DNA of 64,000 nucleotides from Rhodococcus sp. (in: high G+C Gram-positive bacteria) (GTDB taxonomy: Bacteria; Actinomycetota; Actinomycetes; Mycobacteriales; Mycobacteriaceae). Numbering within the stretch: the first letter of the stretch is position 1; each line of letters starts with the position of its first letter. Below are positions 33,772-42,084 of the stretch, in pieces. The position numbers and the translations under genes were made by a program. The DNA is taken from assembly GCF_023264675.1 (NCBI RefSeq), contig NZ_JAHFVG010000002.1, forward strand, positions 186,001-250,000, given 5' to 3'. The notes under the pieces are model-generated. The model did not search any database and was not told the DNA's origin. It saw nothing but the letters and a program-made list of their open reading frames with translations.

Positions 33772-34065
33772 ATGCGTAACTCGTTCAAGAAGGCCGTCGC
33801 CGTTGTTGCCGCTGTCGGAGCAGTCTCGATCGGCGGGGCATCGCTGGCCTCCGCTGCCACCACTGAGACGATCAGCGTTCCCGACGTCACCGGGTACTCC
33901 GCGCCTGCTGCGGTCGACGTACTGGAGAACGCGGGCTTCACCACCGTCGTCGTGTCCGGGCCCTATGCGCACGACGCGGACACGTCCGTGACACGCACGT
34001 CGCTTGCCGCAGGCGATACTGCCTCGGACACGACGCCGATCACTGTATTCGTCAACCCGTGGTGA
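33772..34065 (+). CDS. Small exported protein with one PASTA-like domain
   Basis: A 97-residue protein with a clear signal peptide (Lys-rich start, hydrophobic stretch AVAVVAAVGAVSIGGASL, cleavage near ASAAT at about residue 28). A single PASTA-like unit follows: ISVPDVTGYSAPAAVDVLENAG, then VTRTSLAAGDTASDTTPITVFV. PASTA units normally occur in series on kinases or penicillin-binding proteins; a free secreted one is uncommon. The ATG follows GGGAGCAGAGAAG. It may bind cell-wall fragments, but this is inference. Confidence 0.78.
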   Translation: MRNSFKKAVAVVAAVGAVSIGGASLASAATTETISVPDVTGYSAPAAVDVLENAGFTTVVVSGPYAHDADTSVTRTSLAAGDTASDTTPITVFVNPW

Positions 34066-34100
34066 CTGTCCTCGTTCGTGCCTGCGCGTGAGGCGGGAGA

Positions 34101-35144
34101 TCAGAACTCGATGCGAACGTGATCGCTGACAGGCCTGGCCTGGCACCCCAGGATCATCCCGTCGGCGATATCTTCCTCGTCGAGAATCTCCGAATTCTGC
34201 ATGGCCACTTCACCGTCGAGGATCGTGCACGCGCACGATCCGCACTCGCCCTCGCGGCACGAGTAGGGGACGGCGATGCCTTTCGCCAGCATGATCTCGA
34301 CCAGTGTCTGCTGTCTCGGCCACGCAAGTTCGTAGGATTCGCCGTCGAGTTCGACGGTGCACGCTGCTGCTGCGGCGGTGTCTTTCTCGCTGGGCTCGTC
34401 GGTCACGACGTCGGCGAACGGATCGCCCGCGAGCGAGACGAAGACTTCGCTGTGCACGCGATTGCGCGGAAATCCACTGGAGGCGAGCGCTTTGTGGACG
34501 CCGTCCATGAACGGGCCTGGCCCACACATGAATGCGCTGTGCGTCCGGTACGGCTGGGCGACGGTGGCCAACTGGTCGACTGCCGGGATCCCCTGTAGTG
34601 ACTCCAGCCAATGTACGACGGTGAGCCGGCGAGGATATTCGGCAGCAAGAGAACGTAATTCGTCGGCGAAGATGACCGATCGCTCGTCGCGATTGGCGTA
34701 GAAGAGCGTGATCGCGCCGACCCCCACGCTCAGCGCCGACTTGAGGATCGACATCACAGGCGTTATCCCCGACCCGGCGGCGAACAGTAGGAAGTCGTCG
34801 TCGAGGTCGGGTGGCGTAAATCGTCCCGAGGGCGGCAAAACCTCGATGACATCACCGGTCGTGACGTTGTCGCATACCCAATTCGAGCCGTAGCCGTCGG
34901 ACGTTCTCTTGACGGTTACCTTCGGCGGTTCGCCTCGGTGGGGAGAACTGGCCAGCGAGTAGCACCGCGCCACCGATCCCGTCCGCTCGCTCGGAATCCG
35001 CAACGTGAGGAATTGGCCGGGACGGTAGTCGAACTCTTCGGGCACGTCGAAAACGATGGACCGCGCATCGGCAGTTTCCTCGACGACTTCGGCTACGGTG
35101 AGCAGCACGGATCGTGAGCCGTGCTGCTCGTCGGCTGTGGGCAT
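34101..35144 (-). CDS. kshB: 3-ketosteroid-9-alpha-hydroxylase reductase (KshB-like)
   Basis: A 347-residue reductase with a FAD domain (RCYSLASSP near residue 65, the R-x-Y-S FAD motif), an NAD domain (LLFAAGSGITPVMSI, CGPGPFM) and a C-terminal plant-type [2Fe-2S] ferredoxin with Cys296, Cys301, Cys304 and Cys334. This order and the stretch RTSDGYGSNWVCDN match KshB, the electron donor to the Rieske oxygenase KshA in steroid ring opening. No kshA is next to it. A KstR-like operator stands 20 bases upstream of the start, which supports the steroid assignment. Confidence 0.85.
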   Translation of the reverse strand: MPTADEQHGSRSVLLTVAEVVEETADARSIVFDVPEEFDYRPGQFLTLRIPSERTGSVARCYSLASSPHRGEPPKVTVKRTSDGYGSNWVCDNVTTGDVIEVLPPSGRFTPPDLDDDFLLFAAGSGITPVMSILKSALSVGVGAITLFYANRDERSVIFADELRSLAAEYPRRLTVVHWLESLQGIPAVDQLATVAQPYRTHSAFMCGPGPFMDGVHKALASSGFPRNRVHSEVFVSLAGDPFADVVTDEPSEKDTAAAAACTVELDGESYELAWPRQQTLVEIMLAKGIAVPYSCREGECGSCACTILDGEVAMQNSEILDEEDIADGMILGCQARPVSDHVRIEF

Positions 35145-35163
35145 CTGGCGGCGTCCTCTCCGT

Positions 35164-35185
35164 AAACTGGAACGCGTTCTAGTTT
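35164..35185 (-). promoter_or_regulatory. KstR-like operator upstream of kshB
   Basis: A 22-base palindrome with one mismatched pair (arms AAACTGGAACG and CGTTCTAGTTT). Its core TGGAACGCGTTCTA fits the TnnAACnnGTTnnA pattern I recall for the cholesterol regulator KstR. Confidence 0.75.
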
Positions 35186-35227
35186 GTCAGAGCGCTCTCG
35201 ATCTGTCGAGGACGAGCCGAGAGGCGG

Positions 35228-35899
35228 TCATGCGTCGACGGTGAGGCCCTTCGCCTCCAATACTGCACCAAGGCCACTGACCTGGATCGGCGTTTCGCCG
35301 CGCTTGTAGCGCTCGATGTACTCCGCTTCGGCTGCGTCCCGTTCACGGCAGGCTTCGATTGCCGAGCGGACCTCTTCGCGGCGAGTGAGCACGACGCCGT
35401 CACAGTCTCCCTTGATCACATCGCCCGGATGGACGAGCTGACCACCGAAGACCAGCGGCTGATTGATCGGTCCGAGAGATTCCTTGACGGTTCCCTGGAT
35501 GGACAGGAACTTACTGAACACAGGAAATCCCAGGTCCCGGATCTCGCGGGAGTCGCGTACACCGCCGTCGGTGACGAGAGCCGAGATACCCCGTGCAACA
35601 CAGGCGTTGGCGAGCACATCCCCGAACTGGCCTGCGGGCTGGTCGCCCGACGAGACGATCAGTACGTCGCCCGGTTTGGCGTAACTGATTGCGACCTGCA
35701 GCATGATGTTGTCGCGAGGATGGCACACAACCGTGAATGCCGATCCACAAAATTTCATGTCGCGGTCGAGCGGCTTGATGCCGGAGTCGAATGCACCGGA
35801 ACGGCCCTGCGCCTCGTGAATGGTTGCGGCGGAGAACGTTCCGAGTTCTGCGATCAGAGCCGAGTCTGCGCGATCGATCTTGGTGGTGACGTGAACCAT
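35228..35899 (-). CDS. RraA/HMG-aldolase-family protein
   Basis: A 223-residue protein of the RraA-like fold that includes 4-carboxy-4-hydroxy-2-oxoadipate aldolase/oxaloacetate decarboxylase. SSGDQPAGQFGDVLA, TDGGVRD (catalytic Arg and Asp) and GDCDGVVL (metal site) are the family landmarks, and having all of them favours the enzyme over the RNase E inhibitor. It starts nine bases after the aminotransferase gene, so the pair could deaminate an amino acid and cleave or decarboxylate the keto acid. Confidence 0.85.
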   Translation of the reverse strand: MVHVTTKIDRADSALIAELGTFSAATIHEAQGRSGAFDSGIKPLDRDMKFCGSAFTVVCHPRDNIMLQVAISYAKPGDVLIVSSGDQPAGQFGDVLANACVARGISALVTDGGVRDSREIRDLGFPVFSKFLSIQGTVKESLGPINQPLVFGGQLVHPGDVIKGDCDGVVLTRREEVRSAIEACRERDAAEAEYIERYKRGETPIQVSGLGAVLEAKGLTVDA

Positions 35900-35908
35900 G
35901 AGGTGTCC

Positions 35909-37120
35909 TTATCGAGTGAGTGAGGAAATGGCCGACGAGATGCTCGCTGCCGCCGAACGCAGCACATCTTCTGACGTCGCGAACGAGACACGGAAGTAGC
36001 CGTCGGCGCCGTAGGCGGATCCCTGGATCGTGGCGACGGATGCATGATCCAAGAGGTAGAGCACCACATCCTGGTCGCCCGTCAACACTGTTCCCTCGGG
36101 TGTGCGCGAGCCGATCAGTGACCGGCACCCGACGAAGAGGTAGAAGGCCCCGTGCGGGAGGACCGGCTCCAAGCCGTCGATCGCGTCGAGGAGTCCGAAC
36201 GTCACGTCGCGGCGGTGTCGGTAGCTTGCCACCGATTCGGTGACGAAGCTCTGGTCGCCGGTGAGTGCTTCGGCGGCAGCGGCCTGACTGATCGACGATG
36301 GGCACGACGAAGATTGCGACTGCAGCTTGTTGATCGCACCGATCAGTTCGGGGTTGCCCGTTCCATAGCCGAGTCGCCATCCCGTCATGGCGTACGCCTT
36401 CGAGACCCCGTTGGTGAGGAACACGCGATCCTGAAGATGGGGCGCGACGGACAGCAGGTTCGGGGTCGGGGTGTCGAGGTAGCTGATCTCGTCGTAGATC
36501 TCGTCGGAGAGCACGTCGACGTGCGGGTGACGGTCGAGAACTTCGGCGAGCGCGATCAACTGATCGGCGCTGTAGACCGCCCCGGTCGGGTTCGACGGAG
36601 TGTTGAGAATTACCCATCGCGTGTTTGTGCTGATCGCCGCTTCGAGGCGCTCGGGAGTCAGCAGGAAGTTGTCGACCTCCGGGCACTGCACGATGATCGC
36701 GGTGCCGTCGTGTGCCTCGACCATGTCCGGATAGGACACCCAATAGGGCGCGGGGACGATGACTTCGACGCCGGTCTCCACCGTCGCCATCAGTGCAAGG
36801 AAGATGACCTGCTTGGCGCCGCCGCCGATGGTGATGCGATCGGACTCGTAATCGAGGCCGGTCTTGGCACGCACCCGCTTGGTGATGGCATCGCGCAAAG
36901 CCGGAATGCCGTTGACCGGAGTGTATTTGGTGAGACCACCGTTCATCGCCTCGATTGCGGAGGCTTTGATGTGAGCGGGGGTGTCGAAATCCGGTTCACC
37001 GACCGTCAAATCGAGGATCTGCCTTCCTCCGGCCTTCAGTTCTCGGACACGCTGGGCGGCAGCGACACTGGGTGACTCGCGCATGCGGGTGACGCGTGCT
37101 GCGAGAGCGGCGGACGACAT
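35909..37120 (-). CDS. Class I/II aminotransferase (aspartate-aminotransferase-like)
   Basis: A 403-residue fold-type I PLP transaminase. TVGEPDFDTPAHI, NTPSNPTGAVYS, DEIYDEI (the Asp-Tyr pair around PLP) and NGVSKAYAMTGWRLGY with the PLP lysine are conserved, as is the C-terminal YFRVSFATS Arg for the alpha-carboxylate. The ATG follows TGGAGG. It is co-directional with the RraA-type gene and likely supplies it with a keto acid. Amino-acid specificity cannot be assigned. Confidence 0.88.
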   Translation of the reverse strand: MSSAALAARVTRMRESPSVAAAQRVRELKAGGRQILDLTVGEPDFDTPAHIKASAIEAMNGGLTKYTPVNGIPALRDAITKRVRAKTGLDYESDRITIGGGAKQVIFLALMATVETGVEVIVPAPYWVSYPDMVEAHDGTAIIVQCPEVDNFLLTPERLEAAISTNTRWVILNTPSNPTGAVYSADQLIALAEVLDRHPHVDVLSDEIYDEISYLDTPTPNLLSVAPHLQDRVFLTNGVSKAYAMTGWRLGYGTGNPELIGAINKLQSQSSSCPSSISQAAAAEALTGDQSFVTESVASYRHRRDVTFGLLDAIDGLEPVLPHGAFYLFVGCRSLIGSRTPEGTVLTGDQDVVLYLLDHASVATIQGSAYGADGYFRVSFATSEDVLRSAAASISSAISSLTR

Positions 37121-37150
37121 GGGACCTCCAGGGGAGAAAAAAGAGTGTTT

Positions 37151-37165
37151 CCACTATTCTAGTGG
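37151..37165 (-). promoter_or_regulatory. Short palindrome before the aminotransferase gene
   Basis: CCACTA and TAGTGG flank TTC, 31 bases upstream of the aminotransferase start, in the 107-base gap to the dehydrogenase gene. It is a plausible operator for an unlinked regulator. Confidence 0.35.
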
Positions 37166-37227
37166 CGAATTGTGTTGCGACCGAGATGAATAAGCACTGG
37201 CGTCATCGGGAACGGCGATGACCTTCT

Positions 37228-38262
37228 TCAGAATTCCAGCAGAACTTTGCCCGAGTGCGCCGAGTCCTTGGCTACTGCAAATGCTTCGAGGGCGTCGGTG
37301 ACCGGATAGGTATGAGTGACCACCGCTCGGGCATCGAGCGACCCGTCTGCCAGCGCCGCGAGTACGTCGTCGATTTCGGAATTGAAGCGGAACGACCCGG
37401 TCAGCTCCAGTTCTCGTGTGATCACCAGAGAGAGGGGAGCGGGCTGCATGCCGGTCGGCAGGAGCCCGAGCAAGACCACACGTCCACCGCGGGTTGCTCC
37501 GCGGATCGCGGATTCGAGACCGAACCGGTTGCCTGAGCATTCGACGACGACGTCGGCGTCGATCGCAGCGATGGCATCGGAGTCGGCGGCATCGAGGGTG
37601 CTTGTCGCCCCCATCTTTTCGGCGATCGATCTGGGAAACGGGTGTAGGTCCACTGCCGTGATCGACTCGGCTCCGGCGCGTTTCAGCACGGCGACGACAA
37701 GAGCGCCGATGGGGCCGCAGCCGACCACAAGAGCCTTCTTGCCTGCGACGTCACCGGCACGCCCGACTGCGTGCCACGCCACCGCCGCCGGTTCGGCGAT
37801 GGCCGCGGTCACGAAATCGAGGCCATCGGGAAGCGGCCGCAACATACGTGAGGGGAGAACGGAGTGCGTGGCAAATGCGCCCTCGGTGTGCGGAAAGTGC
37901 GCGGCGCTTCCCAAATAGGTGCACCCGGGGGACAGATTCGGGCGATCCTCAGGATGGCGAGTGGTTCCGGAGCGTGGGGTCGCCGGATGGACGGCGACCC
38001 GTGCCCCCGCCGGAGGACCGGAGCCGTCGGCGGCAGCGGTCAGCACGGTCCCGACGACCTCGTGACCCAGGAGCATCGGTGCCTTCAGGATCGATTCGCC
38101 CGCAGCTCCGTGCGTCCAGTAATGCAGGTCCGAGCCGCAGATTCCGCCGTACGCTACCTCGACCACGGCTTCGTCGGTCTTCGGGGCAGGGACTACGACC
38201 TGCTCGATCCGAAGATCGTCCGCCGCGTGAGCGACCACTCCGAGTATCGCGGCCTCAGTCAT
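37228..38262 (-). CDS. Zinc alcohol dehydrogenase, L-idonate-5-dehydrogenase-like
   Basis: A 344-residue medium-chain dehydrogenase. The catalytic zinc region GGICGSDLHYWTHGAAGES, LLGHEVVG and the later Glu (IAEPAAVAWHAV) are present. The stretch HPATPRSGTTRHPEDRPNLSPGCTYLG replaces the usual four-Cys structural zinc lobe almost as in IdnD, and the NAD loop is VVGCGPIGALV. ITRELELTGSFRFNSEIDD is typical of idonate/sorbitol dehydrogenases. Its ATG lies inside the end of the SDR gene (8-base overlap). It is the last gene of the pxpABC-led operon. Confidence 0.82.
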   Translation of the reverse strand: MTEAAILGVVAHAADDLRIEQVVVPAPKTDEAVVEVAYGGICGSDLHYWTHGAAGESILKAPMLLGHEVVGTVLTAAADGSGPPAGARVAVHPATPRSGTTRHPEDRPNLSPGCTYLGSAAHFPHTEGAFATHSVLPSRMLRPLPDGLDFVTAAIAEPAAVAWHAVGRAGDVAGKKALVVGCGPIGALVVAVLKRAGAESITAVDLHPFPRSIAEKMGATSTLDAADSDAIAAIDADVVVECSGNRFGLESAIRGATRGGRVVLLGLLPTGMQPAPLSLVITRELELTGSFRFNSEIDDVLAALADGSLDARAVVTHTYPVTDALEAFAVAKDSAHSGKVLLEF

Positions 38263-39010
38263 TGCGTCGCACGAAGTCGAGGCCACCGGGAACCTGGAAC
38301 GTGGGCATGATCTCCATCAGTCCCATGTTCACGTGGCGTGGGGCGTCGATGGCGAACTCGATGGCGTCGGCGATGTCCTTTGTGGTGATGGACTCGAAAC
38401 CCTCGTAGAAGGTGTCCCACGCCTCCTTCATCGCCTCCGGAGTACCGCCGAGGTTGCGGCCGAAGATCTCGGTCTCGACGCGACCCGGGCAGATCTCGGT
38501 GACGCGAATGCGCTTGCCCTTGGTGTCGTTGCGCAACTGTCGCGAAATTTGATGCACTGCAGCCTTTGTCGCGTGATAGGCGGTGTGCCCGTAAAAGTTG
38601 TAGAGCCCGGCGATCGAGCTGATGTTCACGACGTGGCCGAGATCGCGATCCACCATTCCTGGGAGCAACAGTCGGCAGAGGTGAAGGACGGCCCGAAGAT
38701 TGACGTCGACCATGGCGTCGACCGCGTCCTCGGTTGCATCGAGGATGTTGCCGGTCGCGGACACTCCTGCGTTGTTGATCAGGATGTCGATCTCCAACCC
38801 CGCCACGGCCTCGGTGAGCGCGGCGGTATCGGTGATGTCGACGGCCAGCGGAATCATCCCGGTGCGTTCGGCGACATCGTCGAGCTTGTCCTTGTTGCGT
38901 GCAAGGCCGTAGACCGTGATCCCGCGTTTGGTGAGAAGTTCGGTTGCGGCAGAGCCCATTCCGGTGTTGGCGCCGGTGACCAGGGCAGTGCGGTAATCGT
39001 TGAATGGCAT
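38255..39010 (-). CDS. Short-chain dehydrogenase/reductase
   Basis: A 251-residue classical SDR: cofactor loop TGANTGMGSA, NNAGVSATG, catalytic Ser in NISSIAG and YHATK with Tyr and Lys. The closest likeness is to NADP-type YdfG/serine dehydrogenase-like enzymes acting on 3-hydroxy acids. The ATG has AAGGATC upstream. It starts 11 bases after the MHS transporter and overlaps the zinc dehydrogenase. The substrate probably enters through that transporter. Confidence 0.87.
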   Translation of the reverse strand: MPFNDYRTALVTGANTGMGSAATELLTKRGITVYGLARNKDKLDDVAERTGMIPLAVDITDTAALTEAVAGLEIDILINNAGVSATGNILDATEDAVDAMVDVNLRAVLHLCRLLLPGMVDRDLGHVVNISSIAGLYNFYGHTAYHATKAAVHQISRQLRNDTKGKRIRVTEICPGRVETEIFGRNLGGTPEAMKEAWDTFYEGFESITTKDIADAIEFAIDAPRHVNMGLMEIMPTFQVPGGLDFVRRND

Positions 39011-39021
39011 GACGAAGATCC

Positions 39022-40368
39022 TTAGAGGGTGTCGCGCAGTGGTTCGTGGGCGCGGTCGGTGATGGTGCTGACGGCGATGAGTGTGCCGAGCGCGGTGATG
39101 ACCGCGTAGAAGGCAGGGACGTAGATGCCGTACTGCGGGATCAGCCAGGTCATCAGCAGTGGTGCGGTTCCGCCGAACAGTGCCGAGGAAATGTTGTAGC
39201 CGAGTCCGTAGGCCGAGTATCGAACGCGGGTGGGGAAGAGTTCGACGATCAGGATGTGGATGACTGCTGTGTGTCCGGCGAAGATGACCGCCATGATGCA
39301 GGCGCCGAGGATGGCGAGCGGCACGTTGCCGGTGGCGATCAGCGCGTAGCAGGGAATACCGGCGACGGCCATGGCCGCGGCAGCGCCTGCAATGACCTTC
39401 TTGCGGCCGATGCGGTCCGACAGTGCACCCATGAACGGAATCGCGATACAGATCGCCACCAGGGAACATGCGGTGACCATCAGTGCAGTGCCGGTGGAGA
39501 AGCCGATGTTCTCGCCCTTGAGAAAAGTAGGCATGTAGGAGAACAGGACGTAGTAACCCGAGCCGTTCATCAGTGGGATGAACAGCGCGAGCAGCATGGC
39601 TTTGCGGTGTTCGGGGCTGGAGAACGCTTCCTTGAGCGGGTTGCGGGACAGTCCGCCTTCGGCCTTGAGCTTCTCGAAATTCGGGGTGTCACTGATCGAA
39701 CGGCGGATGTACCAGCCGATGATGCCCATCGGAATGGCGATGAGGAACGGTACGCGCCACGCCCAGCTGGCGAGACCGCCACCGTCGATGGCGGCTTCGT
39801 TCAACCACGGGGACATGGCGAAGGCGACGAGAGTACCGGTCAGCAGTGCCAGGAACGACGCGATCTGGGCGTAGCTGGTGATCTGTCCGCGCTTGTTCGG
39901 CGGGGCGTGTTCGGCCAGGAAGGTCATCGCGCCGGCAGCTTCACCGCCGACGGAGAAGCCCTGGAGAATTCGCAGCAGGATCAACAGTGCCGGTGCGGCG
40001 ATGCCGATTGCCGCGTACGTGGGCAACATGCCGATGCCTGCAGTGGCCACCGAGATGAGCATGATGACGAACACCAGCATCTTCTGCCTGCCGATGCGGT
40101 CTCCCAGGATGCCGCAGACGACGGCTCCCAGCGGCCGGATGAAGAACGAGATCGCGTAGCCGGCGAACACCAGCATCAGTGCATCGGATGACTTCGAGAC
40201 ATCGAAGAACACGATCGCCAGCGCGGTCGCCATGAAGGCGAAGATGCCGTTGTCGTACAGCTCGACGAAGATGCCGACGCAGCCTGCCATGACGACCTTA
40301 CGAATCTTGGTCGTCTCGGGCTGAGCCGGTGCTTCGCCTGCGGTGTCCGGGGTGAGTGCGTTTGTCAT
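39022..40368 (-). CDS. MHS-family MFS metabolite/proton symporter
   Basis: A 448-residue, twelve-span transporter of the metabolite:H+ symporter group (citrate, alpha-ketoglutarate, shikimate, proline/betaine). VGIFVELYDNGIFAFMATAL is the span-1 motif, RPLGAVVCGILGDRIGRQK the span-2/3 motif, and RILQGFSVGGEAAGAMTFLAEHAP the span-4 region with its acidic residue. Its start overlaps the pxpC stop by four bases, so it is translationally coupled to the 5-oxoprolinase genes. A carboxylate or 5-oxoproline-like substrate would fit. Confidence 0.9.
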   Translation of the reverse strand: MTNALTPDTAGEAPAQPETTKIRKVVMAGCVGIFVELYDNGIFAFMATALAIVFFDVSKSSDALMLVFAGYAISFFIRPLGAVVCGILGDRIGRQKMLVFVIMLISVATAGIGMLPTYAAIGIAAPALLILLRILQGFSVGGEAAGAMTFLAEHAPPNKRGQITSYAQIASFLALLTGTLVAFAMSPWLNEAAIDGGGLASWAWRVPFLIAIPMGIIGWYIRRSISDTPNFEKLKAEGGLSRNPLKEAFSSPEHRKAMLLALFIPLMNGSGYYVLFSYMPTFLKGENIGFSTGTALMVTACSLVAICIAIPFMGALSDRIGRKKVIAGAAAAMAVAGIPCYALIATGNVPLAILGACIMAVIFAGHTAVIHILIVELFPTRVRYSAYGLGYNISSALFGGTAPLLMTWLIPQYGIYVPAFYAVITALGTLIAVSTITDRAHEPLRDTL

Positions 40369-41402
40369 GCTGACTCCAGTGTGAGTGCAGAGCGGGGTGT
40401 GAGTACAGAACCTGTGTGATTCGGTATGCCGAGGATGGCGAAGACTGTCGCGACTCGTGCTCGCAGTTCATCGAGGGCACGGCTGCGGGCTCGGTGGGCG
40501 TCGACGGCGCTGGCGACACTCACCGAAGTGAATCGGACACGATCACCTGCTCGCGCCTGTCCGAGGCGGTCCAAGCCTGTCGTGGTGACGACGGCAAGTA
40601 CCGGGTATCCGGCGGTGACCCCGCGTCCTCGGTGGAGGACGAGAAGTTCGTTTCCGGCGGGAATCTCGACGGCGCCGATCGGAACGCCGCGCGAGAGAAC
40701 TTCCGACGTCGCCACCCGTGTGGGGAGCGCGAGACCGTCGGAGGAAGAAAGGCGGAGACCGATGTGATTGCTCGAATGTCCGACCACGAACTCCCGGTCG
40801 AACAACCTCGCTGCGGTACCACCGAAGTCCGCGAGGTCGGGACCGTCGGTGACGGGTACCAGCCAGGTATCGCCGAAAGCTGGTCGTGGAGCACCCAACC
40901 GAAAGACCGGGATGTCGAAATAGGGATGTCGGATCGGCGGGCAGTCCACGTCGACCTGAACCTCGTCGTCTCGGCCGAGGACACGGCCGAAACCGAGAAC
41001 GGAATCGGGGGCGCAGCTTCCCATCAGCGTGTCGGCTCGGATCTCACCGTGAATCGCGATGTACACCCGGAGCCCGTCCCGAATCCGGGATACCTCGATC
41101 GATGCCCCGGCAGGGACCACCACCGGTTCCCACTGCTCGACGCGTACTCCGTCGACGGTGACATCGGCGGGCGCGCCGGTGACGGCGATCAACAGGTCGG
41201 TGCTCGGAGTCGCAGCGAAATCGAGTGCGGTGATTTCCAGTATCGGCGCATCCGGACGGCTGGCGACGAGTGCGTTCGCGGCGCGAGCACTGTATTGGTC
41301 GAGCGCGCCGGCGTACATCTGGCCCACCGCCCCTGCGCGGCTGCGTCCGAGGTCGGTGATTGCGGAGATACCGGCCCGAAGGACCGTCAGAGTCTCAGCC
41401 AT
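40365..41402 (-). CDS. pxpC: 5-oxoprolinase subunit C
   Basis: A 345-residue protein of the KipA/urea-amidolyase biotin-dependent carboxyltransferase fold. DLGRSRAGAVGQMYAGALDQYSARAANALV at the start and HRGRGVTAGYPVLAVV near the end are the family marks. With PxpA and PxpB it forms the ATP-dependent enzyme that opens 5-oxoproline to glutamate. The ATG at 41402 lies eight bases inside the pxpB end. The fold's name does not imply biotin use here. Confidence 0.9.
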   Translation of the reverse strand: MAETLTVLRAGISAITDLGRSRAGAVGQMYAGALDQYSARAANALVASRPDAPILEITALDFAATPSTDLLIAVTGAPADVTVDGVRVEQWEPVVVPAGASIEVSRIRDGLRVYIAIHGEIRADTLMGSCAPDSVLGFGRVLGRDDEVQVDVDCPPIRHPYFDIPVFRLGAPRPAFGDTWLVPVTDGPDLADFGGTAARLFDREFVVGHSSNHIGLRLSSSDGLALPTRVATSEVLSRGVPIGAVEIPAGNELLVLHRGRGVTAGYPVLAVVTTTGLDRLGQARAGDRVRFTSVSVASAVDAHRARSRALDELRARVATVFAILGIPNHTGSVLTPRSALTLESA

Positions 41403-42084
41403 CGAGGCGTCCCTCGTAGCGCGTCCACTCGGACTTGTCGATGGGAAAGAACCGGAACAAGTCACCGGGGGCGAACGGGGACAACGGATGTGCAGTGATA
41501 TCGACCAGATCGAGCGGGGTCCGTCCAAGTACCTGCCATCCGCCGGGCGCGGGACGAGCCGACACCACGGCCTGACGTCCCGCTACGGCGACCGCACCCG
41601 CCGTAACCCTTGGCCGCGGGCTGGTGAGTCGAGGTATGGGCCGCGAGAATGCAGGGCCGTCGAGCATCGGTGCCCCGCCGGGAGATCCGAAGCAGCGCAT
41701 GGTGAGCGGTTCGGCGCCATGGAGTGCGATCACGTCGTCGACGGTGAGGTTCAGCAACGATGCGACGACACCCAGATCCGGGCCGTGGTCGCCGCCGTAC
41801 ACGACGGGTATGTCGAATGTACGAGGCTTCCGAGCCGCGGTGATCGTCGATCGCGTCATGTCGTCGATCAGACGACGAACTGCGTCGTGTGTGGTCATTG
41901 CACAATCGAATTCGACCAGTGCGGCGTCGTACGTGGCAATGGCGCCGTGAACCCCAGGCGAGGTGCTCGCAGCCAGAGCGACTGCGAGGTGATGAACGTC
42001 GGCCCAACGTTGTTCCTGGGTGGCGGCGCCGGACGTCACACGGAGTGCCGAATCACCGCAATCGGCGATGGTCAGGGCGTTCAT
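41395..42084 (-). CDS. pxpB: 5-oxoprolinase subunit B
   Basis: A 229-residue KipI/allophanate-hydrolase-C1-like subunit. DCGDSALRV at the N terminus, the DIPVVYGGDHGPDLG motif and the conserved FGSPGGAPMLDG with RPIPRLTSPRPRVTAGAVAVAGRQ are intact. It overlaps pxpA by four bases and pxpC by eight. In Bacillus the same pair was first seen as a sporulation-kinase inhibitor; in this operon the enzyme role is the likely one. Confidence 0.9.
   Translation of the reverse strand: MNALTIADCGDSALRVTSGAATQEQRWADVHHLAVALAASTSPGVHGAIATYDAALVEFDCAMTTHDAVRRLIDDMTRSTITAARKPRTFDIPVVYGGDHGPDLGVVASLLNLTVDDVIALHGAEPLTMRCFGSPGGAPMLDGPAFSRPIPRLTSPRPRVTAGAVAVAGRQAVVSARPAPGGWQVLGRTPLDLVDITAHPLSPFAPGDLFRFFPIDKSEWTRYEGRLDG

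Noticed and set aside
39046..40191. Plus-strand frame of 381 codons
   Set aside because: It is antisense to the MHS transporter. Its Gly/Asp/Arg-rich sequence is what a transporter gene gives on the other strand.
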